Shown: positions 54,457 through 63,335, numbered from the stretch's first letter. The stretch: DNA of 64,000 bases from an uncultured Eubacteriales bacterium (GCA_900544765.1 UQWI01000009.1:69534-133533); one strand, 5' to 3'. Numbers and translations: made by a program. The notes: generated by a model from the sequence alone, not told the origin.

Positions 54457-54924
54457 ACCATCATCTCCAAATTCAGCATCGCATGTAACAAACACCGGCG
54501 CCCGCCGGACATGAGCTTATGGAAATGGCGCGCAGAGCCGGTAAGCGCCGCGCGCCCTCCTCTCCGGAAACATGCGGAGCCGTCCGGCCGTCCGCTGGGG
54601 GACGTGGGAAGCGGCGTACCGGGCCGCAACCCCGGCGCGCCATCGGCCTCTAGCGGCTGCCTTCCGGCAAGCGTCCGTCCACATGATTCCGGCGCGCCGC
54701 CAGCGTGTGCCCAAGGGATTTTTCCCAACGCCACGGCGCCGTGAGAAATACGGTTCCTGCGGAGCCGCCCGGTCATAGACCACACGGCAGCTTCGCCCGT
54801 GCGATGAAAGCTTCACCGCTTATAGGTCAAATATATCACAAAATGCAGTAATTTACAAGGGTTTTCGGACAAATCAGCGTGTTTGTGTCAATTGCACAGA
54901 ATTGTTGGTCAAACCATATACCAG
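54457..54924. other. Long GC-rich intergenic region upstream of the GntR-type gene
   Basis: About 470 bp without a supported gene. 54490-54800 is very GC-rich with several short inverted repeats; 54830-54920 is AT-rich. It could be a structured leader of the GntR mRNA or a decayed gene. I recognise no riboswitch. Confidence 0.35.
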
Positions 54925-56091
54925 TCACAGGTCGCCGCTTCTCGGCCCCTGCCTGCGCTCCAGCCTGGAATCCACCGCCCCGCGCAGCAGCGTATACAGT
55001 ACGGCGCTGACCGGCACGGCGCACAGTCCGCCGATTATGCCGGCGATGTTGCCTCCGACGAGCACGGCGCTGAGCACGATGACGCCGGGCAGGCCCACGG
55101 CCTTGCCGACAATCTTGGGGTAGATGAGGTTGCCCTCTATCTGCTGCAGGATGAGGATAAATATGACGAAGAGCAGTGCCTTGATGGGCTCCACGGTCAG
55201 GATCAGCAGGGCGCCGATGGCGACGCCGACAAACGCGCCGACCAGGGGCACCAGGCTGGTAACGCCTATGACCACGCTTATTACGTTGGCGTAAGGGAAG
55301 CGGAAGATGGTCATGCCGATGAAGCAAAGTATTCCCAGGATGCAGGAATCCGTAAGCTGGCCGCCGATGAAGTTGGAAAAGGTCTCCGCGGCCATGGAGC
55401 AGATGCGGATAAAGCCGCCCCCCACGCGGCGGGGCATGAAGGCCAGGATGCAGCGGTGCACAAAGCGGCCGATGCGCTCCTTCTGAGCGAGGACGTATAC
55501 GGCGATGATGACGCTGAACACCACGTCTATGACTCCGCCGACTATGCTGGTGCCGACGTTCGCGGCCGTTCCGGCGGCGCTGAGTATCTCCTTCAGCCCC
55601 TGGGAGAGCATGGTGCCTATGTCGCTGAACACCTTTGTCCAGTCTATATCGGTGAGGTAATTGCTCAAGGAAAAGCCGAAGGGCTCGAGCAGCTTGTCCA
55701 GCCAGGCGATAAGGTCGGTGACGTAGCCCGGCATGCGCGCGAGCACGGCCGCCACGGCCTCCACCAGCTGCGGCAGGACTATGAGCAGCAGGACAATCAG
55801 TACGCCCAGGGTTATGAGCAGGGAGCAGACTATGCTCACCGGGCGCAGCATCTTTCTCACTGTCGGGTTCCTATGCTCACGCAGGCCGTAAAACCATTTG
55901 TTTTCAAATATCCGCAGCGGCACATTCAGCACAAAGGCTATAGCCAGGCCCGCTATGACGCTGGAAAAAACGCCCCACACGTCAACGGCAAAGCCGAGTA
56001 TGGCCCCGATGTTCTGCACGGCCGTGAACAGCACAACCGTAAACACAATTATGAGCAGGATGATCCGCACGTTCTTTTTGTTAAGTTCCAA
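54925..56091 (-). CDS. AI-2E/PerM family transporter
   Basis: 388 residues, about seven or eight membrane helices with the family centre (SVVIGVTSLVPLVGAFVGVAIGALLIL) and QQIEGNLIYPKIVGKAVGLP. Members include the AI-2 exporter TqsA and Na+/H+ antiporter-like proteins; substrate unknown. TTG start with AAGGAGG 7 nt upstream. The tail ends in a basic stretch. Confidence 0.92.
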   Translation of the reverse strand: MELNKKNVRIILLIIVFTVVLFTAVQNIGAILGFAVDVWGVFSSVIAGLAIAFVLNVPLRIFENKWFYGLREHRNPTVRKMLRPVSIVCSLLITLGVLIVLLLIVLPQLVEAVAAVLARMPGYVTDLIAWLDKLLEPFGFSLSNYLTDIDWTKVFSDIGTMLSQGLKEILSAAGTAANVGTSIVGGVIDVVFSVIIAVYVLAQKERIGRFVHRCILAFMPRRVGGGFIRICSMAAETFSNFIGGQLTDSCILGILCFIGMTIFRFPYANVISVVIGVTSLVPLVGAFVGVAIGALLILTVEPIKALLFVIFILILQQIEGNLIYPKIVGKAVGLPGVIVLSAVLVGGNIAGIIGGLCAVPVSAVLYTLLRGAVDSRLERRQGPRSGDL

Positions 56092-56491
56092 CGGCGAGCC
56101 TCCTTTTCAGCAGCGCTCTGGCATTGATTATTATAGCCATAATACACTTTTTTCAGCCGACAGGCAACTGTTTTTAAAGCGCTTTGGAAATTAATCGCCA
56201 ATTTAACGTTAATTTTAGAATTTTAAGCATTTTCTCAAACTTTTTGTTGCTAATCCGGCGCAAATGTATTATTATGATATTAAGCATCACTTCCCTGGCG
56301 CCGGGATTGTTATTCTTTGGCGACGCCGGCGTTTTGGACGCGAGCGGCCGGGGCTTTCCCGTCCGGTACGAGTATGGCGCTGCCATTTAGTGCGTATGGC
56401 GCGGCGCCACGCCGATTCCGGACGTCGGGAATCCCGTGCGCGGCGCCCAGGCCGCCGGCGGCTGCCATTATAAAAAAGGGAGGAAAAAATT
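56092..56491. other. Intergenic region between the divergent transporter and TetR-type genes
   Basis: A TATAAT (minus strand, 56135-56130) probably serves the transporter gene. The plus-strand half, 56298-56465, is GC-rich with many inverted repeats and would be the leader of the TetR mRNA. No gene seen. Confidence 0.4.
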
Positions 56492-57172
56492 GTGGCAGTG
56501 GGGATTATACCAAATGCCGCAGAAGAGGAAATCGAAGTCAGAACAGTTGCGCCTGCAACACCCCCGCGCCGCCGCGCGGCGGAGCTCGCCCAGAGCCCGG
56601 GCGAGGAAAAAGTGGACCGCCGCGTGAGGAAAACTAAAAGTCAGCTCCGTGAGGCGCTGACGACGCTGATGCTCAAGAAGAGCTTCGGCGAAATTACTGT
56701 ACGCGAGATATCGGAGCTGGCCGATGTCAACCGAGGCACATTTTATACGCACTACCGCGATACCAAGGACCTTTTACACCAGCTGGAAAGTGCGTTCCTG
56801 GATAGGCTCAGGAGTATAAACGTCACCGTCAAGCGCCAGGATTGGGAGAGCGCCACTTATATCTATCTGGAGGATTTTTTCTCCGCGTGCAGCGAGAACG
56901 CCGACATCTACCAGGCGCTCATCTGCCGCCGCGGCGACGAGGCCTTTCAGGATGAATTTGTGAACGCCTTGCGCAACCAATACCTGCGCAATTTCCTCGA
57001 CAACGCTTGCCGTACCGAGGAAAGAGTGAAGGACATGTACTGTGCGTACATAGTCCAGGGATTGCTGGCCATAGTTGCACTGTGGCTGGATACAGGCATG
57101 AGGGAGACGCCCGAGCAAATGGCCCAAATGGGCGGCGACTTCATTATGCGCGGTGTCAAAGGGCTTAGATAG
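56492..57172 (+). CDS. TetR/AcrR family regulator
   Basis: 226 residues. A Pro/Arg-rich N-terminal extension of ~40 residues precedes the TetR helix-turn-helix (TKSQLREALTTLMLKKSFGEITVREISELADVNRGTFYTHYRDTKDLL), followed by a helical effector domain of the DhaS/YbiH-like group. Start GTG with AAGGGAGG 8 nt upstream. The divergent AI-2E transporter is a possible target. Confidence 0.9.
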   Translation: MAVGIIPNAAEEEIEVRTVAPATPPRRRAAELAQSPGEEKVDRRVRKTKSQLREALTTLMLKKSFGEITVREISELADVNRGTFYTHYRDTKDLLHQLESAFLDRLRSINVTVKRQDWESATYIYLEDFFSACSENADIYQALICRRGDEAFQDEFVNALRNQYLRNFLDNACRTEERVKDMYCAYIVQGLLAIVALWLDTGMRETPEQMAQMGGDFIMRGVKGLR

Positions 57173-57187
57173 CCGCACAACACGAGA

Positions 57188-57219
57188 CGGCCCCCTGCGC
57201 GATTATGCGCAGGGGGCCG
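57188..57219 (+). terminator. Hairpin after the TetR-type gene
   Basis: 13-bp perfect stem CGGCCCCCTGCGC / GCGCAGGGGGCCG, 6-nt loop, short T-run further on. Confidence 0.75.
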
Positions 57220-57338
57220 CCATCTTTGTTAAACATTGTGTATTACCACTTGCCAGCGGGTATATTTTGTATTATAGTTTAAGAAGGCGGCGCGTACATA
57301 TTTGCCGTCTCAAAATACCACTGGAGGACAATGATTCG

Positions 57339-59186
57339 ATGAGATTCAACTTTGGCAACTTCGGCAACTTCGGAGGGTTCAACGAGGACCCCGAAAGCGG
57401 CGAGTACAGCTGGACTCCGCCGAAGCGCGAAAACCAGAGAGCCAAGAAGCCGCGCAAGGCCATGAGCAAGGGCAAATCCATCTTCCTGAGTCTGCTCATC
57501 ACCATAGTATTCGGCTTCCTGTACTTCTACTTTTCCCTGCCGGCTCTTAATATACACTCCGGCGACCTCTACGTCTTTATCATCCTGCTCTGCCTTGTGT
57601 GGTGCGCCGCGTCGCTGATATTCGGCGGCTTCCACGGAGGCACGGCGAAGGAGTATGTCAACACGGCCCGGAAGAAGGCCGCAGTGCCCTTCTATATAAT
57701 CTGCCTGTGCATTCTCGTGGCCGTTGTCGGTTCCGTCGTGGGCTGGACCGTGTTCCGCGCCCGCGACTACGCCTCCCTGCTGCCCATTGAGGACGGCAAC
57801 TTCACCGAGGACGTGGCGGAAATAAGCTTCGACCAGATACCCATGCTCGACGACGCCTCGGCCAACGTCCTGGCCACCCGCCGCCTCGGCGAGCTGAGCG
57901 ACCTCGTCAGCCAGTTCGAGGTCAACCCCGAGAGCTATCAGATAAATTACCACAACCGCCCCGTGCGCGTAACCTACCTCAACTACGGCGACGTGTTCAA
58001 ATGGTGGAACAACCAGAGCGCCGGTATCCCCGCCTACCTCATCATAGACATGGTGACGCAGGAGGTCGAGGTCGCCCGCATAGACCAGGGCATACGCTAC
58101 TCGCCCAGCGAATATTTCTTCCGTGACCTGGACCGCTACCTGCGCTTCCACTACCCGACGCTCATGTTCTCCGACGTGAACTTTGAGGTCAACGAGGAGG
58201 GCGAGCCCTACTGGGTAGCCACCGTCATAACCAAGAAGATAGGCCTCTTCGGCGGCGAGGACGTCACCGGCGCGGTGCTGCTCAACGCCGTCACCGGCGA
58301 GAGCGAATACCTGCCGATGGAGGAAATCCCCCTCTGGGTCGACCGCGTCGCCACCGCCGACCTCATAATAGAGCAGTACAACTACTACGGCCTCTATCAG
58401 GGCGGCTTCTGGAACAGCCTCTTCGGGCAGAGCGGCTGTACCGAGGTCACCAGCTATTACAACTACATCGCCCAGGATGACGACGTCTGGATGTACACCG
58501 GCGTCACCTCCGTCACCGGCGACCGCGGCAACATCGGCTTCATCCTGGTCAACCAGCGCACCAAGGAGGCGCGCTACTACCCCTGCGCCGGCGCCGACGA
58601 GGCCAGCGCCATGTCCAGCGCCCAGGGCGCGGTGCAGCAGTACAGCTACATCGCCACCGCCCCGCTGCTGCTGAACACAGGCGGACAGCCCACCTACTTC
58701 ATGGCCCTCAAGGACAACAGCCAGCTGGTCAAGATGTACGCCATGGTCAACGTGCAGCAGTACGACGCCGTCGCCACCGGCTCCACCGTTGAGGAGTGCG
58801 TAGACAACTACATCGAACTCCTGGCCGAGCGCGGCATCACGACGACCACTCCGGGCGTCGACGGCGAGGTCACCGAGGCCTCCGGAACTGTCGCCGATGT
58901 GAGAAGCGCCGTATCCGACGGAAACACCGTCATATATATCCGCTTTGAGGGCGGCGAGCAGTATTACACCATCAGCGCCGCCGAGGCCCCCGAGGCCGTA
59001 ATACTCAACCCCGGCGACGAAGTCACCGTACACTTCTCCGCCAGCACCGCCGGCGACACGCTCGTCCCGCTCACCGGCATGGAGATCACCTCCCGCGCCC
59101 CGCTGGATGCCGACGAGCCCGCTCCTCCGGAGCCGAGCGCAGAGCCCGGCACCGAGGCCGGCGAGGAGCCCGTCCAGGCCGCATAA
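57339..59186 (+). CDS. Conserved membrane protein with large extracytoplasmic domain, unknown function
   Basis: 615 residues. N-terminal FGNFGNFGGF, a charged segment, then three membrane helices (about 47-66, 77-96, 117-138). Residues ~140-520 form one large outer domain with VTQEVEVARID, FGQSGCTEVTSYYNYIAQ and GQPTYFMALKDNSQLVKMYAMVNVQQY; the C-terminus is a beta-rich segment and a Pro/Glu tail. I believe homologues are widespread in Firmicutes but know of no function; parts look PepSY-like. GGAGG is 11 nt before the ATG, and a 3-codon frame (ATG at 57331) overlaps the start. Confidence 0.85.
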   Translation: MRFNFGNFGNFGGFNEDPESGEYSWTPPKRENQRAKKPRKAMSKGKSIFLSLLITIVFGFLYFYFSLPALNIHSGDLYVFIILLCLVWCAASLIFGGFHGGTAKEYVNTARKKAAVPFYIICLCILVAVVGSVVGWTVFRARDYASLLPIEDGNFTEDVAEISFDQIPMLDDASANVLATRRLGELSDLVSQFEVNPESYQINYHNRPVRVTYLNYGDVFKWWNNQSAGIPAYLIIDMVTQEVEVARIDQGIRYSPSEYFFRDLDRYLRFHYPTLMFSDVNFEVNEEGEPYWVATVITKKIGLFGGEDVTGAVLLNAVTGESEYLPMEEIPLWVDRVATADLIIEQYNYYGLYQGGFWNSLFGQSGCTEVTSYYNYIAQDDDVWMYTGVTSVTGDRGNIGFILVNQRTKEARYYPCAGADEASAMSSAQGAVQQYSYIATAPLLLNTGGQPTYFMALKDNSQLVKMYAMVNVQQYDAVATGSTVEECVDNYIELLAERGITTTTPGVDGEVTEASGTVADVRSAVSDGNTVIYIRFEGGEQYYTISAAEAPEAVILNPGDEVTVHFSASTAGDTLVPLTGMEITSRAPLDADEPAPPEPSAEPGTEAGEEPVQAA

Positions 59187-59194
59187 AGCAGCTC

Positions 59195-59224
59195 ACGGAG
59201 CGCCCTTCGGGCGCTCCGTTTTTT
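59195..59224 (+). terminator. Rho-independent terminator
   Basis: 11-bp stem ACGGAGCGCCC / GGGCGCTCCGT, 3-nt loop, then TTTTT. Confidence 0.93.
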
Positions 59225-59331
59225 GCCCCGGTGCCCAAAGCCCCCTCAATCGCGTCGCAGCCGCCGGTTTTCTGTGAACTGCGTACGGATCCGCCGTCTG
59301 TATCCCAGCTATATTTGTGGCAATTGACGCC

Positions 59332-59360
59332 TTGACTTTCTCGCGGCGCTGGAGTATTCT
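59332..59360 (+). promoter_or_regulatory. Promoter of the met transporter operon
   Basis: TTGACT (59332-59337), 17 nt, TATTCT (59355-59360). Predicted start about 59367. Confidence 0.75.
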
Positions 59361-59366
59361 TTCATC

Positions 59367-59646
59367 ACGACAACTTCACACCTCAAAGACAGTGAAGGAA
59401 AGAGTAACCCGAAAGGAACGGCACAGTGAGCTCCGGATAGTGGGAACGGGGCGCGGGGGATTCGGGCGAACATGGTTCCGGAGTTGCGCACCGAGCGCTT
59501 TGCGTAAGGCTGCGACGGGTCCGCCCGTTAAAGCGGCAGGAGTTTGATGGAACTTCGTGAGGCACGGCGTGTGAGCGGCGTGCGAATCAGGGTGGTAACA
59601 CGGTTTAATAATCGTCCCTGGCGTACTTTGTACGCCAGGGATTTTT
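59367..59646 (+). promoter_or_regulatory. T-box riboswitch, methionine-specific
   Basis: Stem I begins with AGAGTAA (AGTA motif) near 59401; a Met codon ATG at 59472-59474 (in GCGAACATGGTTCC) is the likely specifier. The T-box sequence AGGGTGGTAACACGG begins at 59589, followed by an intrinsic terminator TCCCTGGCGTAC / GTACGCCAGGGA (59615-59641) with TTTTT. Uncharged tRNA-Met would pair with ATG and with TGGT and open the operon. The downstream genes encode a methionine ABC transporter, which agrees. Confidence 0.93.
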
Positions 59647-59671
59647 CATTTGCCGAAAGAGGGGTTTTTTA

Positions 59672-60706
59672 ATGGCAATGATAGAACTCAAGCACCTGTG
59701 CAAGACCTACGGCACGGGCGAGAGCGCGGTCCACGCGCTCGACGACGTCTCGCTGGAGATAGAGCAGGGCGAGGTGTTCGGAATCATCGGCCTTTCCGGC
59801 GCGGGCAAGAGCACGCTGGTGCGCTGCATCAACCTGCTGGAGACGCCGACCAGCGGCGAAGTCGTGGTGGACGGCAAGGCCATGACCGACCTAAAGGGCA
59901 AGGCCCTGCGCGAGGCCCGGCGAAACATCGGCATGATATTCCAGGGCTTCGATTTGCTGATGCAGCGCACGGCGCTGCAAAACGTCCGCTTCCCGCTGGA
60001 GCTGGCTCACACGCCCAAGGCGGAGGCCGACAAGCGCGCGAGGGAGCTTTTAAAGACCGTCGGCCTTGAGGGGCGCGAGGACGCGTATCCGGCGCAGCTC
60101 TCCGGCGGCATGAAGCAGCGCGTGGCCATCGCCCGAGCGCTGGCCAGCAATCCGCGCGTGCTGCTGTGCGACGAGGCCACCAGCGCGCTCGACCCGACAA
60201 CGACGGAGAGCATCCTGGAGCTGCTCAAGGACATAAACCGCACGATGGGCGTCACGGTTGTCGTGATAACCCACGAGATGCGCGTGGTTGAGCGCATATG
60301 CTCCCGCGTGGCGATAATCGCGGACAGCCACATCGCCGAGATGGGCGAGGTGCAGGAGGTGTTCCTCCACCCCAAGACCGAGGCGGCCAAGAAGTTGGTG
60401 CTGCCCAGCCGCAGCGGCAAGCTGGAGGGCTTCACCGAGGACGAGGCGGCCACGGCCGTGGACGAGTGCCGCGGCGAGCTGATACGCCTGGCCTTCGACG
60501 GCACTACGACAGACCGGCCGGTCATCGCCGACATGATACTCTCCTGCGGTGCGCCGGTGAGCATAGTCTACGCCGACACGCGCAGCATCGAGGGCAAGCT
60601 CTACGGGCACACAGTTTTGCAGCTGCCCAGCGACGCGGCCGTTTCCGACAAGATGAAGCGCTGGCTCAACGACCAGAGCATCAGCTACACGAAGGAGGTG
60701 CAGTGA
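59672..60706 (+). CDS. metN: Methionine ABC transporter, ATP-binding protein
   Basis: 344 residues. Walker A GLSGAGKST near residue 40, Q-loop FQGFDLL, signature LSGGMKQRVAIA, Walker B VLLCDEATSALDP, H-loop THEM. The C-terminal ~75 residues form the NIL/ACT-like domain that binds methionine and inhibits transport in this family. AGAGGGG precedes the ATG. First gene after the T-box. Confidence 0.96.
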   Translation: MAMIELKHLCKTYGTGESAVHALDDVSLEIEQGEVFGIIGLSGAGKSTLVRCINLLETPTSGEVVVDGKAMTDLKGKALREARRNIGMIFQGFDLLMQRTALQNVRFPLELAHTPKAEADKRARELLKTVGLEGREDAYPAQLSGGMKQRVAIARALASNPRVLLCDEATSALDPTTTESILELLKDINRTMGVTVVVITHEMRVVERICSRVAIIADSHIAEMGEVQEVFLHPKTEAAKKLVLPSRSGKLEGFTEDEAATAVDECRGELIRLAFDGTTTDRPVIADMILSCGAPVSIVYADTRSIEGKLYGHTVLQLPSDAAVSDKMKRWLNDQSISYTKEVQ

Positions 60707-60707
60707 C

Positions 60708-61370
60708 ATGAGCTTTTCACAGATCCTTGCGCTCGTTCCCCAGGCGTTGTGGGAGAGCATTTATATGACCCTCGGCTCCACGGCGCTCGCCTATGTCATC
60801 GGCCTGCCGCTCGGCCTGGTGCTTGTGGTCACGGCCAAGGACGGGATACACCCGGTACGCGGAGTGAACTTGGTGCTCGGCGCAATAGTCAACTTCCTGC
60901 GCAGCATACCGTTCGTCATCATGCTCTTCTTTGTCACTCCGGTTACCCGCTTTATAGTGGGCAGGGCCATCGGCTCCGTGGCCACGATAGTCCCGCTGGT
61001 TATCAGCGCCTTCCCCTTCGTGGCGAGAATGGTTGAACAGAGCGCAAACGAGGTAGACCGCGGCGTCATCGAGGCCAGCCAGGCCATGGGCGCCAGCAAC
61101 TGGCAGATAATAACCAAGGTTATCCTGCCGGAGGCCAAGCCCAGCATGCTCAACGGCGCGGCGCTCTCGGCCACCACCATCCTCGGCTACAGCGCGATGG
61201 CCGGAATCGCCGGCGGCGGCGGCCTCGGCGGCATCGCCATCAACTACGGCTACCAGCGCTACGATTACATGGTCATGTTCGTCATGATAGTTGTCCTCGT
61301 GCTGCTTGTTCAGGTATTCCAGGAGGCCGGTACGCGCGGCTCGAGGCTGACGGACAAGAGAATCAGATAA
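60708..61370 (+). CDS. metI: Methionine ABC transporter, permease
   Basis: 220 residues, five membrane helices, with the ABC permease EAA loop reading VIEASQAMGASNWQIITKVILPEA. The start follows the metN stop by 1 nt and has GAAGGAGG inside metN. Two MetI and two MetN chains form the importer. Confidence 0.96.
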   Translation: MSFSQILALVPQALWESIYMTLGSTALAYVIGLPLGLVLVVTAKDGIHPVRGVNLVLGAIVNFLRSIPFVIMLFFVTPVTRFIVGRAIGSVATIVPLVISAFPFVARMVEQSANEVDRGVIEASQAMGASNWQIITKVILPEAKPSMLNGAALSATTILGYSAMAGIAGGGGLGGIAINYGYQRYDYMVMFVMIVVLVLLVQVFQEAGTRGSRLTDKRIR

Positions 61371-61376
61371 CAATCC

Positions 61377-61528
61377 TCTAGGGGGAACCAGTTCCCCCTA
61401 GATACCGGTCACGATGTGACCGGATCCTCGTGCGTCGTCGCGGACTGCGTATCCTTCGCTTCCCCGCAAGCGGAAAAGCTCAGTCACTTCGTCGCTCCTC
61501 CTTTTCCGTCGAGGCGAAGCCCCGACGG
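61377..61528. repeat. Intergenic element with three hairpins between metI and metQ
   Basis: Hairpin 1: 12-bp perfect stem TCTAGGGGGAAC / GTTCCCCCTAGA (61377-61388 / 61391-61402). Hairpin 2: CCGGTCAC / GTGACCGG (61405-61412 / 61416-61423). Hairpin 3: CCGTCGAGGC / GCCCCGACGG with one mismatch (61506-61515 / 61519-61528). It splits metI from metQ and looks like a dispersed intergenic repeat; copies elsewhere cannot be checked here. Confidence 0.55.
61398..61487 (-). other. Possible 29-codon small ORF inside the intergenic element
   Basis: On the minus strand a GTG at 61487, preceded by AAAAGGAGG at 9 nt, opens a 29-residue frame (starts TELFRLRG, ends GHIVTGI) that stops inside hairpin 1, which would act as its terminator. 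No promoter is clear. It may be a by-product of a repeat element. Confidence 0.25.
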
Positions 61529-61606
61529 GATGATATGGATATAATACTCCACTCTACAATACAATACACCACCAATATAAAACCAAGATGAAAAGGAGAC
61601 ACGAAC

Positions 61607-62482
61607 ATGAAAAAGATTCTTGCACTGACGCTCAGCGCCATCCTCTGCCTCGGCCTGCTGGCCGGCTGCGGCACCGAGAGCAACACCCCCGCCACCGACC
61701 CCGTGAGCGAGCCGACTTCCGGCGCGTCCGCCACTCCCAGCGGCGAGCTCGAGACCATCACCGTCGGCGCCACCTCCACCCCCCACGGCGAGATTCTCGA
61801 AGCCGTGCGCGGCGAGCTTGAGTCCCTCGGCTATGACCTCGAAGTGGTCATCTTCAACGACTATGTGCTGCCCAACGCCTCCCTCGCCGACGGCGACCTG
61901 GACGCGAACTACTTCCAGCACGGCCCCTTCCTCGAGACCTACAACGCCGAGAACGGCACCGATCTGGTGAACGCCGCCGCCATCCACTACGAGCCCATGG
62001 GCATCTACCCGGGCAGCAAGACCAGCCTTGACGAGCTCGCCGAGGGCGACACCATCGCCATCCCGAACGACGGCTCCAACGAGACCCGCGCCCTGCTCCT
62101 GCTCCAGGACCTCGGCTACATCACCCTCGCCGACGGCATCGACGCCAGCTCCAACGCCACCATCGTGGACATCGCCGACAACCCGCTGAACCTCAACATC
62201 ACCGAGATGAACGCCGAGGCTATCCCGCACAACCTGCCTGACGTGGCCTTCGGCATCATCAACGGCAACTACGCCCTGCAGGCCGGCCTCACCGGCAACG
62301 ACGCCCTCGCCAGCGAGGACGCTGAATCCGACGCCGCCCAGACCTACGCCAACATCATCGCCTGCCGCAACGGCGACGAGAGCAGCGACAAGATCCAGGC
62401 CCTCATCACCGCCCTCACCAGCGAGACCTGCCGCGAGTACATCGAGAGCACCTACAACGGCGCCGTCGTCCCCATCTTCTAA
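61607..62482 (+). CDS. metQ: Methionine-binding lipoprotein
   Basis: 291 residues. Signal peptide with lipobox LLAGC (Cys21), Thr/Pro/Ser linker, then the NlpA/MetQ domain (VGATSTPHGEILEAV, FNDYVLPNASLADGDLDANYFQH, AIPNDGSN). It delivers methionine to MetNI and would be lipidated by the Lgt encoded in this window. AAAAGGAGA precedes the ATG. The 236-bp gap after metI contains a repeat-like element but no strong promoter. Confidence 0.95.
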   Translation: MKKILALTLSAILCLGLLAGCGTESNTPATDPVSEPTSGASATPSGELETITVGATSTPHGEILEAVRGELESLGYDLEVVIFNDYVLPNASLADGDLDANYFQHGPFLETYNAENGTDLVNAAAIHYEPMGIYPGSKTSLDELAEGDTIAIPNDGSNETRALLLLQDLGYITLADGIDASSNATIVDIADNPLNLNITEMNAEAIPHNLPDVAFGIINGNYALQAGLTGNDALASEDAESDAAQTYANIIACRNGDESSDKIQALITALTSETCREYIESTYNGAVVPIF

Positions 62483-62541
62483 GCGGTACACATTATATAT
62501 AATGTTACCTAACGCGCTCACCCACCCCTCTTGAGCGCGGC

Positions 62542-62575
62542 AAGGCCGGTACGCTTTCGCGTACCGGCCTTTTTT
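62542..62575 (+). terminator. Terminator of the met operon
   Basis: 13-bp stem AAGGCCGGTACGC / GCGTACCGGCCTT with TTTC loop and TTTTT tail. Confidence 0.93.
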
Positions 62576-62618
62576 ATATGAAACGCATAAATCGCGCGTC
62601 ATGCGCGGGCGCTGTTTG

Positions 62619-62647
62619 TTGACAATGTAAATGCGATGATATATACT
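62619..62647 (+). promoter_or_regulatory. Promoter of the small membrane protein array
   Basis: TTGACA (62619-62624), 17 nt, TATACT (62642-62647): near-consensus, so probably strong. The leader is only about 15 nt and is almost all ribosome site. Confidence 0.88.
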
Positions 62648-62670
62648 GAAATTGAAGGGAAGTGCCGCTT

Positions 62671-63003
62671 GTGATAGTCTTTTCTCTGATAATCAATGTC
62701 GTGCTAATCGTCATATTCATACTGATGGCAGGGCACATTTCCGGCATTCACAAGACCATTGAGCAGATGAACCGCACGCTCACCAGCATGGCCAAATCCA
62801 TGGGCTGCATAGAGAGCAAAACGGAGCCCGAGGACGGAGTGGACGAGGAGTTCATGGGCTACACCGTAACCAGCGACGTGCGCAAAACAGTAAAGGCGTT
62901 CATGGGCGCCGAAAGATATGCCAAGGCCGAATCCGAGCTCTGCCTCGCCACGCATATGCCGCACGACGTCGCCGCCGCATACCTTGATCAGCTCGGCAGC
63001 TGA
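62671..63003 (+). CDS. Small membrane-anchored protein, array member 1
   Basis: 110 residues. An N-terminal hydrophobic helix (VIVFSLIINVVLIVIFILM), a short helical linker with IHKTIEQMNRTL, a variable stretch and a C-terminal two-helix motif (VTSDVRKTVKAFMGAERYAKAESELCLATHMPHDVAAAYLDQL) shared with the next three genes. GTG 62671 is about 10 nt from AAGGGA; GTG 62662 is nearly on top of it. Function unknown. The C-terminal motif has the shape of the helix pair of ribosomal L7/L12 C-terminal domains, a weak similarity. Confidence 0.72.
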   Translation: MIVFSLIINVVLIVIFILMAGHISGIHKTIEQMNRTLTSMAKSMGCIESKTEPEDGVDEEFMGYTVTSDVRKTVKAFMGAERYAKAESELCLATHMPHDVAAAYLDQLGS

Positions 63004-63017
63004 GAGCGAGGCGCCCT

Positions 63018-63335
63018 ATGCTGACCATACTTATTATAATTGTATGCGTGTACCTCTGCGTGCGCGTCTCCGCCATGCAGAAGCAGCTCAACCGCCAGCA
63101 GGAGCTGATAGACGAGCTGATTTCCAAGAGCGACCACTCCGTACCCGAAGAGCTGAGCGTCGCGGAACAGGGCTCAGGCAGCATGGCGTTTAAGGGGCAC
63201 TACATCGGCCCCGACCTTAAAGCCACTCTCTGCGAGCTCAAGCGCAAGGGGAACATGGACGCAGCAATCTTTGAGTTCTGCAAATCCACCGGCCTGAGCG
63301 AAGAAAAAGCCAGAGAGTATTTAACCATGCTGTGA
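63018..63335 (+). CDS. Small membrane-anchored protein, array member 2
   Basis: 105 residues. N-terminal membrane helix (LTILIIIVCVYLCVRV), coiled-coil linker (QKQLNRQQELIDELI), then YIGPDLKATLCELKRKGNMDAAIFEFCKSTGLSEEKAREYL at the C-terminus. The closest paralogue is member 3, with the shared KGHYIGP/EGCYIGP entry to the domain. It starts 14 nt after member 1. No known function. Confidence 0.75.
   Translation: MLTILIIIVCVYLCVRVSAMQKQLNRQQELIDELISKSDHSVPEELSVAEQGSGSMAFKGHYIGPDLKATLCELKRKGNMDAAIFEFCKSTGLSEEKAREYLTML

Noticed and set aside
54490..54840. Cobalamin-type riboswitch ahead of the GntR-type gene
   Set aside because: The conserved B12-box core is not found; only generic GC-rich hairpins.
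57279..59033. 584-codon minus-strand frame
   Set aside because: Antisense shadow of the large membrane protein gene; composition is Val/Ala/Gly-rich without motifs.
61484..62602. 372-codon minus-strand frame opposite metQ
   Set aside because: Antisense shadow; low-complexity Gly/Val/Ala, no ribosome site.
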